NCBI GenBank assembly: GCA_029990175.1
Contig: JARKIP010000022.1
Coordinates: 21,612,001-21,676,000, forward strand
Source of the DNA: Petunia secreta
Taxonomy: Eukaryota > Streptophyta > Magnoliopsida > Solanales > Solanaceae
Length of the DNA stretch: 64,000 bases
Reading direction: 5' to 3'
Shown: positions 21,508-30,800 of the stretch, one piece after another
Position numbering within the stretch: the first letter of the stretch is position 1
Layout: every line of letters begins with the position of its first letter
The notes under the pieces: generated by a model
The model's input: the letters and a program-made list of their open reading frames with translations, nothing else
Told to the model about the DNA's origin: nothing
Database searches by the model: none
Translations under genes and position numbers: made by a program

Positions 21508-23412
21508 ATTCAGAACTTTTTGGAGATCAGTGATACTTATACACCAGCGGGTGTTCCTACTGATTATGTTCGCTTGACGTTGTTCCCGTTTTCACTGATT
21601 GGGGCACCAAGGAAGTGGTTAAAGGCTGAAAAGTCTGGGTCTATCACTACTTGAGAGGATTTGGCTAAGAAGTTCTTGGCTAAATTTTATCCGTCTGCCA
21701 AGACAGCCCGGCTGAGGAGCGAAATTATGTCGTTCAGACAGTTAGAAGGAGAATCCTTGTATTCAGCCTGGGAGCGATTCAAAGCTCTATTGAGAGATTG
21801 TCCACACCACAACCAATCCAATGAGGTTGTTGCACACACTTTTGTTGAGGGGCTGAACCAACACACTAAGATCGTGGTTGATGCTGCTGCTGGAGGCCAA
21901 GTACTAGCCTTAAATTTTGATCAGATTTATGATTTACTTGACAAGTTTTCGCAGAGCAATCCTGATTGGCAGGGAGATGGTAGAGCTATTACGCAGAAAC
22001 CTGCATGGGTACTTCAGTTAGATGCAGTTTCAGAGCTAAGGGCGAGGATGGATGCTATTTCCAATCAAATTAGCAAGTTAGCTCTGCAAAAGGCTCAGCA
22101 ACCAGTGGCTCCAGTGCAACAACTCCAGAGCTTTTGTGAGGTTTGTGGTCAACACCATGCTACAGAGGTTTGCTCCTTTAATCCAGAGTCAGTTTATTAC
22201 GTGGGTAATCAAAACAGGCTGCAGGGTCAAAATCAGTTTGGTAATGGTTATTATCAAGGTAGTACGAGAGCCGCGAATAATTACCACCCACTTCCACTTC
22301 CACCACAGCAGGTTAGCAGTTCAGTTGAAGATATGCTAAAGCAGATAATGGCAGGCCAGCAGAGAATGATAGCTGACACTGCAGCCCATGCACAAGCCAT
22401 ACAAGATCTTGCCAATGCTCACAAGAACCTAGAGCACCAGTTGGGGCAGTTGGTGGGAGAAATAAGCACTATGAAAAAAGAGCCTGAACAATGTCTTGCA
22501 GTGACTTTAATAGAAGGTGGAGAGCTGATGGCCAAGTCCGAGGAGAGAGCTGAGATAGAAAAAGTTGAAAAAGTGGAGAAGGTGAAGAAGAAAGAAGAGA
22601 GAAAGGAGGCACCTCTGCCGCCTCCACCATTCCCACAGAGACTTATACCATCGAAGGACCTGGCCTAGTATCAAAAATTTGTGAGTATGTTGAAAGAACT
22701 TCAAGTTAATATTCCCTTGACTGATGTGTTTGAATTGATGCCATCCTTTGTTTAGTTTTTAAAAGAAATTTTAGTCAAGAAGAAGAAGCCTCAAGAGATA
22801 GATACAGTTGAGTTAGTTGAGGAGTGTAGCACAATCTTGAGCAAGCTACCTCCAAAACTTCAAGATCCTGGGAGGTTTACTATTCCTTGTACCATTGGAG
22901 AGCATAATATCACTGGAGCTTTGTGTGATTTGGGGGCGAGCATAAATCTCATGCCTTTGTCTGTTTGCAAAAGGTTAGGGCTAGGAGCAATCAAGCCTTC
23001 TTCAGTTACTCTTAAGATGGCGGATGGTTCACTCACTCACCCTGATGGTAAGTTGGAGGATGTGTTGCTAAAAGTTAGTAAGTTTACATTCTCTGCTGAT
23101 TTTGTAGTCCTGGATTATGAAGAGGACCGAGAAGCTCCAATCATTTTGGGGAGACCATTCTTAGTCACCTCGAAGGCAATTATTGACATGGAGCTGGGTG
23201 AGATGACTGTTAGAGCGCATGGAGAAAAAGTTACTTTCAAGGTTTATAATGAGAAGGAGCACATAGCTAAGGTGGAAGAGTGCTCTATGATTGAATGTGT
23301 CAAACAAGAAGATGGAAGTAAACCACATGTGAAGTTGAAGATGGGTTCTCTAAAAGAAGGGAAGAAAGTAAAAGTTCGGCGTAAGAAGAGAAGACATAAA
23401 GGCTTGAAGTGA
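21508..23412 (+). pseudogene. E4 gag-protease
   Basis: The first 150 bp read YTPAGVPTDYVRLTLFPFSL-type sequence, then a stop near 21653. An open frame runs 21661-22668 (FYPSAKTARLRSEIMSF, LYSAWERFKALLRDCP, a CEVCGQHHATEVC cysteine cluster, then coiled-coil-like and Lys/Glu-rich parts). Stops follow at 22666 and about 22753. The protease frame is 22837-23412, with ALCDLGASINLMPLS as its active-site region (DLGAS in place of DSG/DTG) and PIILGRPFL as the flap-to-C-terminal part. This layout fits Athila-type Gag-PR. The frame ends in a basic tail and TGA, with no RT fused. Confidence 0.85.
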
Positions 23413-23423
23413 GCTAAAAGTGT

Positions 23424-23471
23424 CGTCGTGCCACGACGTTAATTAAGGCGCTTCTCGGGAGGCAACCCGAG
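23424..23471 (+). other. Twin hairpins after E4 protease stop
   Basis: CGTCGTG-C-CACGACG (23424-23438) is a perfect seven-base stem. CTCGGG-AGGCAA-CCCGAG (23454-23471) is a perfect six-base stem with a six-base loop. Both begin within 45 bases of the protease stop. Confidence 0.7.
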
Positions 23472-23701
23472 TTTGTACTTGTATTATTTCATTTATAGTG
23501 TCACGTAGTGGTTGTTTTTCCTTGGATTGCAGGTTCATGTAATGTCGAGGCTAAGTGTGGGGTGTCCTCACCCTTGCCTAATGTTGATGACCTGATGAGG
23601 GAAGTCTGAGTACCTCATACTATATGGAAGCTTGGAGAATGCTAGCACCAAGGACTAGAATCTTCAGGGAAGTTTTCTTTACCTTGCACTTTCTTATTTT
23701 T

Positions 23702-23719
23702 AGCACTGAGGACAGTGCT
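23702..23719 (+). other. E4 AGGA-loop hairpin
   Basis: AGCACTG-AGGA-CAGTGCT is a perfect seven-base stem with a four-base loop. It lies seven bases before the second AAGTGTGGGGT copy. Confidence 0.7.
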
Positions 23720-25457
23720 TAGTTTAAGTGTGGGGTGGGGAACTACCCTTTATTTATTTTTGAGGTTAGGGATGCATGTACCGTAGGATTTTCTTTTGTC
23801 ACTTGACTTTATTTTTATTTGTTTCTTGCTTTAATATATGAAAAAAATTAAAATTAGAAAATCAATGAAAAATTCCAAAAAGATTTTCTTTTTAGTTTTA
23901 TTAGTGGTACATGTCATCCATCCCGTGGTTTTTCTTATGGCCTCGGTTCTTTTACACGGGGAGGCCTTTGAACCGGGTAGTTTTTTATTTTTCGGATTAG
24001 AGTAGTTAGTATAGGTGACCCTAGCCGAGAAGGAAGACGTAGGTGGAATGCTAGGTGCCTTTGATTTGTTTGATACCGGTGGACTTGGACTTGATTGCAT
24101 GTGCTATTTGTGGTGTCCTTGGGTTTTAATTTGAGATGCATGCCTAGAAAAAAATGGAACAACCCCCTTGAGATGCTTGAGTCCGCTTGCTTGACTTGAT
24201 TGTGAACCGTTGTGTATGAGTGCTTAATTTTCCACAAGTTGCATTCTAGATGCTTGATTGAGAGTTGTTGATGGAACCTTTTTGTGTGGGTCATGTGCAA
24301 TGTGTGTGTGAGGCATAAATTTGTTTGCTCCATGTTGCATATTAATGTCTAGAACTTGCCCCGTGTGTGTGCAAAGCGAAATCCTAGGTTTGCCCTAGTC
24401 GGGAAATGATACAGGGCCTTCTTTTTGTTAGCCTACCCTTACATATATACCTTGAAAAAAATTGTTGTTGTAATTTCTTTGACCCTTTTTGTTGGCACCC
24501 ACACCCCGAGCCTACCCACTTGTTCTAATTGTCTCTTTTGGCCCTTTACTCCTTGAGCACTTTAGTTAATATTGTGTTGTTGATTGGAGTTGTGGTTGGA
24601 TGTTGGGAGGTTTTGAGTGGAACTAATGAAGGGGAATAATTGAAAATTTGTGAAGTAGAGAAAAGCATTGGCAAGGTTGGATGAAATTGAGATAATGAAA
24701 TTGAAAAAAAAAGAGCAAAGTTGAAAAGAAAAAATTGTGGAAAAGAGAAATAAAAAAGGGAAAAAGATATTCATTCCTTGCTAGTGTGTGCTTAAAAAAA
24801 AATTGCTACTTGTTGAGAAGGAGTATGTGTAGAAGTTGTTGATTTGGGTGGCTTGATGAGATTGATGATTAATTTAAATTGTGATGTATTAAAGTGCTTA
24901 GGGAGGTAGTCACTATTACCATATGTATCCTACCCGCCCCTTAGCCTACATTACGACCTTTCTAAAGTCCTAGTTAATCCCGATTGGAGTGAGCTTACAT
25001 TAGTGGAGTCCTACACTACGGGCAAGCCTATGGTACATTGTGTGTGACATGTGAGTTTTTCATGAGAGTGAGTGAATTCGTTTGTTATCGTCTCCATTCT
25101 ATTCTTGATATTCATTGTTGTGTGTGATATTTGGGGGACACTCTTGTGCTTCATATTGGTGAGGGCACATGGTTTGCATGAGATAGGTGAAGTTGTGGCT
25201 TCTTGGTTGAGTAGATAGGTGTGATTTTGTGGGAGCATGGTTGCATTAAGCTGAGTTTGTGCACTTGAGCTATTTTGGGGTGGTTGTTCTTATATTTTTG
25301 ATGTTGTTAGTTTGTTGGCATGTTGTGGATCCATAGTAGTCATGTGTGCATTGGTTCAATGGTCGGTATCAACCATAGTCATAGGCAGACCTGTTCTACT
25401 TAGGGAGGGAAGTTATTTGTGATTGCTCGAGGACGAGCAAAGGTTCAAGTGTGGGGT

Positions 25458-26205
25458 TGATGCAGCCCGATCACGTGCTGATCAAGTGATCGATCCACCG
25501 AGGAGACCGATGACAAGAAGCCAAGCCAAGCTGCTGCACGATGTGCACGTTCACTTAGCCTGGCCGAAGGAAAACAATTGCTCCGAAGCTGAGTGGCCGA
25601 GCTCAAGAATCGAAGGCATTATCTTCAGATTTGAGCCCGAAGGCAAAGTGACCGAGGACAATAAGCTCGAAGACAATTGAGCGTCCGAAGGCAGCAAGTG
25701 TGTGTTCGAGCAGACAAACGAGAACCGAAGCCAAGGCTTACCGAAGTCAAATCTGCCGAACACATTCTAACTCAGCCCTGCGTGGCTTATTTCTATTGGT
25801 CAACTGTGACCTATTTACTAGTTTACCCTTAGTATTTCCTATATAAACACTGTTCCCTTTCATTGTAACTAGCTAGTTTTTTGGATATTGAAATTGAATG
25901 AAAGTGCCGAGCACATTTCTTGTCTCCGTCGTGAGCAAACCCCGGTGAGGGCTTTTATGGACTTGTGGCTTTCGGTTAATCCGATTGAACATTCCTCTTT
26001 GATCATTCAGTTTGCAAGAGGCAATGTTCTCTTGAGGATTGTTGCATAGTTAGGGTGATTCTTGTGTCCCTTTCGATTGAGCTTTGAGACAGGTTCCTCA
26101 CTGTTCTTTCGAAAGAAGCAAGTTTTGTCTTGCTTCTATCTTCTTCTTTATTTGTTCTTCTTCCGCGTTGTGCTTAGCAACCCCTTCGGGAATTGCATTG
26201 CACCA
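25458..26205 (+). repeat. E3 5' LTR
   Basis: 748 bp, TGATGCAG to TTGCACCA. The first 223 bases repeat the coding end of pol, which is translated only at the 3' LTR. Related to the E2 LTRs but clearly diverged. Confidence 0.95.
25840..25847 (+). promoter_or_regulatory. E3 5' LTR TATA box candidate
   Basis: TATATAAA, about 365 bases before the LTR end. The identical copy in the 3' LTR is at 32587-32594. Confidence 0.65.
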
Positions 26206-26208
26206 TCT

Positions 26209-26220
26209 TGGTATCAGAGC
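26209..26220 (+). other. E3 primer binding site
   Basis: TGGTATCAGAGC three bases after the 5' LTR, complementary to initiator Met tRNA. Confidence 0.92.
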
Positions 26221-26630
26221 ACGGTTTGAGTTTGTTCTTACAACCTCAATCCTGTTCATTATCTTCGTGCGTTTTGTGTCTTTGTTTCCTTTTCGTGTTC
26301 TTGAATTTTGTTACTGTTGGTGTTGTTATTTTCACAAAAAAAAAAAAGAGGTGTTAAAAGAAAATTCAAAATTGTGTTTGATTGTTGGTTGTTTGGGAAA
26401 AACGATCTTGGATTCTTGTTCACCATCAAGTTCTGATTCCAACGAATACCCGACGTACTGATTTCGTGACTAGGGTTTCTTGGTGAATTTTGGACTGTTT
26501 TTGAGCTTCCTTGGTGACTGGAAATCAAACCCCAGCCGTGTTGGTGGAGACCGATGAAGGTTGGTGGTTCTTGAGTGATTTGGGTTTGTTTATTGTTTAA
26601 AATCGAAGTTCTTAAGTTGGAAACGTTGAC

Positions 26631-26670
26631 CGTACACCGGAAAATTGTTACAAGTTCGTAACAGTGTACG
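26631..26670 (+). other. E3 leader RNA hairpin candidate
   Basis: Arms CGTACAC (26631-26637) and GTGTACG (26664-26670) enclose TGTTAC (26646-26651), loop AAGTTC and GTAACA (26658-26663), with the bulge CGGAAAAT on the 5' side. Compared with E2 the stems are unchanged, while the loop differs in length and sequence. Confidence 0.65.
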
Positions 26671-27383
26671 ACACGTCGAGCTAGTCTTAGCTCGAAGAAC
26701 TTTAATTCCTCCATCGTTGGAACCGGAGTCGAAAGCAACCCAGATCTTGTTAGAAAATTTGTGGTCAGTGAACCGAAGTTGTTGCGTCCGTACGCCGGAG
26801 CAAGGTCACTGTTCCATTGAAGAAGAAAGGGGTTAAAATTTTAACATCAAAACCCCCAGGTGAAAGTTGTCGGCTGAAAAAGGAAAGTGGATAAGGTAAA
26901 ACCCTATCCGTACCAAGGAGGGACCACTTTTGTACGGACAGGAGTGGGTGTGATCGAAAAAGATTCCAAAAGGGAATCAAAGGGTAGATTCTCCTAGGTT
27001 CTCACTTTCTTTCGTGTCTAATTCTAGTTGGTGGATCTTTTGAGTATTTGTTCTACTCAAGGTCGTACTAATTCTTTTAAGCTGATAGGAATTCGTGCGA
27101 AGGGTTGACCGAAGTCCAACTTTCGTAGAAATTCTTTTGACTTCCCGAGCTCAGTTAAAAAGCGTCCGTTCCGTCGAGTCGAACATCACTTCACTATTCC
27201 CGAAGAGGCAGTGACTATTGTCGAACTTGAAGGATCTTAGAGGACCGATCAATCAGACGAGCCACTGTTAACAAGTCCTTGAGTGATCAAAAACCGAACC
27301 CATAAATTGAGTGGACCCGAGTGCCACCCATCAAAGGTGAGGGAGTGTGAGAGGTGATTTCTAACCCTAACATTTTGTTGATC

Positions 27384-27402
27384 TTTGACTTGTGCAGGTA
27401 CA
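27384..27402 (+). promoter_or_regulatory. Candidate 3' splice site before E3 gag ATG
   Basis: TTTGACTTGTGCAG then GTACA and ATGG. Matching sites: TTTGATTCGTGCAG/GTACC/ATGG in E2 (ending at 19350) and CTTTTCTTTGTAG/GTACA/ATGG in E6 (minus strand, near 59065-59082). Confidence 0.5.
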
Positions 27403-27855
27403 ATGGCTGGAAACGATGGCAAAAGCATTGAAAGGCCTGAATTGTCGTTAGCCGATCTCATGGCTGCGATACAAGGCATCAGTGCCGATGTAAGAGGAGT
27501 GAGTGCTCGAGTAACTCAACTCGAACAGGGAAGTGCGTCCGTGGCCATGCATGGGTCCGGCGCTGGAACAAGCGAATCCACTCCGATGAAACCTGATCTG
27601 TATGCTGAGCTTCTTCGACAACATCAGTTGACTAGTGAAGCAATTCGAAGAGAGCTTAACTTGGGCAATCCCCAAGCTGGAAATCAAAACTTGGGCATTC
27701 CCCGAGGAGAGAGGTTACCACTTCCAAGGACCCGAAGAGATCTTGGAGCTGTAACCGAAGAGGTTGATGAAGAGGAATTTCCCGAGGACGAATATGAGCA
27801 TGAGCCGCCATTCGCTCAACGAAGGCAAGCTCACCGAGGACGTGGAAATTTCTGA
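27403..27855 (+). pseudogene. E3 gag N-terminal part, ended by a premature stop
   Basis: It begins at the ATG of MAGNDGK, preferred over upstream non-ATG codons because the same start is used in E2 and follows the conserved acceptor-like tract. It has a short helical start (SLADLMAAIQGI, then VRGVSARVTQLEQ, a possible short coiled coil), a Ser/Thr-rich linker and an acidic, Arg-rich end. TGA at 27853-27855 interrupts an RGRG-type run and is one C-to-T change from an Arg CGA codon. The frame stays open beyond it into the capsid. Confidence 0.88.
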
Positions 27856-30800
27856 GGTCGAGGCCGAGGCGCAAATGTTGAAAGAAATATTGGGCGTGAG
27901 GCTGATGATCGAGAAGATGAGTTTCCCGAACAGGCTAGAGCTGTTCGAGACTCAAACTTGAACAGTGTCAAGATCACTATTCCACCCTTTAAAGGAACTA
28001 GTGATCCCGATGAGTATCTTGAATGGAAGCTTAAAATGGAGCGCATCTTTGAAACAAATGAGATGACCGATGAGAGAAAAGCTGCCCATGCCATTGCTTC
28101 GTTCGAAGCTTATGCATCAACATGGTGGGAATCTGACAAGAGGCATAGAAGAAGAAATGACTATCCAGTAGTCAATACATGGCCACAGTTGATGAGAGCG
28201 ATGGATGGTAAGTACTTGAGTGCCAAGTACAGGCAGACTCAAATGCAAAAACTCTATGAGTTAAAGCAAGGGTCCAAGTCCGTCCAAGAGTACCACGATG
28301 AGTTTGAAAAGGTTCGATTGAATCTTGATCTGGTCGAAGACGAAGAGCAAGCCATTATCAGATTTAAAAATGGCTTGGCTAGGGATGTGTCATCTCAGTT
28401 GAGACTCCACGTGTACCACACGTTGGAAGATCTGTTCGATGCTGCCACCGAAGCTGAAAAATTGGTGAAGGACGATAAGGCAAACCGGTATCGAGGAGTC
28501 ACTACTTCTACTCCTTTGAACCGAGGTAAAGAATGGAAGAGTCCAAACCAAACAAGTGCTAACGCTGTTCGAGATTCGAAGAGACCCTTCGAAAGAGGTG
28601 TGACCGTTAACCAACCAAGAGAAGTGGGAGGTAAAGTTCAACTCAACTCTCCTAGTGCTTCAAATATTCAGTGTCACAAATGCAAGGGTTATTGTCACAT
28701 GGCAAAAGAGTGTCCAACTCGCAAAGTTATGCTTCTGCTCGAAGATGGAACCGTCCATGAGCAAACGAGTGACACCGAGGAGGAAATTATCGAGGAGACT
28801 GATCGAGCTGAAGTTGATGATGATCATGAGGCTGCCGAAGCTGATCATCCGGAAATGTTTCTTGTGGTTCGAAGGAATTTGAGCTGCATGACTCTTGAAG
28901 AAGAGGACAACCAAAGAGAAAACCTCTTTCATGCCCGATGTCGAGTGAGGGGAAAGGTGTGTTCGATGATCATTGATTCCGGTAGTTGTGCCAATGTAGT
29001 GAGCCAAACATTGGTTTCACAAATGGGATTACCTACGATGAAGCATCCTCACCCTTACAAGTTACAATGGCTGAATGAGTGTGGAGAATTGAGAGTTGTC
29101 AAACAAGTGTGGATCAAGTTCAAAATCGGAGAGTATCAAGATGAGATGATATTCGATGTGGTTCCGATGCAAGCTTGTCATTTGCTATTGGGACGACCAT
29201 GGCAGTATGACCGAACAGCTGTTCACAATGGCCGATCCAACACTTACACTGTGAAGCTTGATGGGAAGAGCTTTGTACTCAAACCCTTGTCTCCAAAACA
29301 AGTCACCGAGGACTATAAACGAATGAAAGAATTGAAAGAAGCGGCCAAAGCTAAGCTTCCGATGGGAGCAAAATTGGGGCCCGAAGAGATAAACTCACCG
29401 ACCGAAGTGAAAGGAATTTGTGCAATCATGCAACCCGGTGAGATCTTACGAGGCAACGACCACGGTCAGATGATGATTTGCCTCGTGCACAAGGGTATCT
29501 TTCTAAACTCTAAAGATGATTTTTCTAATGATAACCCTTTGCCTTTGTTTGTTCAAAAGGTTTTGCAGGACTTCGAGGACATGTTTCCCGAGGAAATGCC
29601 AGGTGGATTACCTCCGTTGAGAGGAATCGAGCACCAAATTGACTTCGTACCAGGGTCTCAAATCCCTAACAAACCTGCATACCGGTGTAATCCCGAAGAC
29701 ACCAAAGAGCTCCAACGGCAGGTTATTGAATTGCTGAACAAGGGCCTCGTTCGTGAGAGCTTGAGTCCTTGCGCCGTTCCTGTTATCCTTGTTCCGAAGA
29801 AGGATGGAACATGGCGAATGTGTGTTGACTGTCGAGCAGTCAACAAAATAACGGTAAAGTATCGTCATCCTATCCCTCGATTAGATGACATGCTAGATGA
29901 GTTAAGTGGTTCTTCATGTTTTTCGAAGATAGACCTCAGGTCCGGTTACCATCAGATCCGAATGAAACCCGGGGATGAGTGGAAAACCGCATTCAAGACC
30001 AAATTCGGTCTCTATGAATGGTTGGTGATGCCTTTTGGCTTATCCAATGCACCGAGCACATTCATGCGATTGATGAACCATGTGCTCAAACCGTTCATAA
30101 ATAAGTTTGTTGTCGTTTATTTCGATGACATACTTGTTTATAGCAGAACCGTGGATGAACATGTCGACCACCTAAGGCAAGTACTTGAAAAGCTTCGAGA
30201 AGAGAAGTTGTATGCCAACTTCAAGAAATGCGCCTTTGGTGTCGATCGTGTAGTCTTTCTTGGATTTGTTGTCAGTGCTAATGGTGTCGAAGTCGACGAA
30301 TCAAAAGTCGAAGCCATCAAAGATTGGCCAACTCCAACCTCGGTATCACAAGTTCGTAGCTTCCATGGCTTAGCTAGCTTTTACCGAAGGTTTGTTCGTG
30401 ACTTTAGCACCGTGGCAGCTCCTTTGACCGAGCTGGTGAAGAAAGACAATCCATTTGTGTGGGAAGAGTCCCAAGAGAGGGCTTTCCAAGAGTTGAAGCG
30501 GAGGCTTTGTTCTGCCCCGTTGTTGCAAATCCCTGACTTCGGCAAAGCATTCGAAGTCGAGTGTGATGCGTCTGGAGTTGGGATCGGAGGAGTGCTGATG
30601 CAAGACTCGAAGCCGATCGCTTACTTTAGTGAAAAGCTTAAGGGTGCAACTTTGAATTACTCTACGTATGACAAAGAGTTGTATGCCCTCGTTCGAGCAC
30701 TCGCCCATTGGCAGCATTATTTGTGGCCTCGAGAGTTTGTGATCAAAAGTGATCATGAGTCTTTGAAACATCTCCGAGGTCAGGAGAAATTAAATCGAAG

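Larger units (their letters stand above)
23413..25457 (+). other. E4 3' spacer, non-coding
   Basis: About 2 kb without a supported gene. It contains three hairpins (23424-23438, 23454-23471, 23702-23719) and three copies of AAGTGTGGGGT (23553, 23726 and 25447). The last copy is the purine-rich tract that abutted the 3' LTR before E3 inserted. The remainder is T-rich with simple TTG/TGTG stretches. Confidence 0.75.
26221..27402 (+). other. E3 untranslated leader
   Basis: About 1.2 kb without a supported ORF, colinear with the E2 leader. It contains the hairpin at 26631-26670. It ends TTTGACTTGTGCAG followed by GTACA and the gag ATG; this is a good match to a plant 3' splice site and suggests a leader intron. 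Confidence 0.75.
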
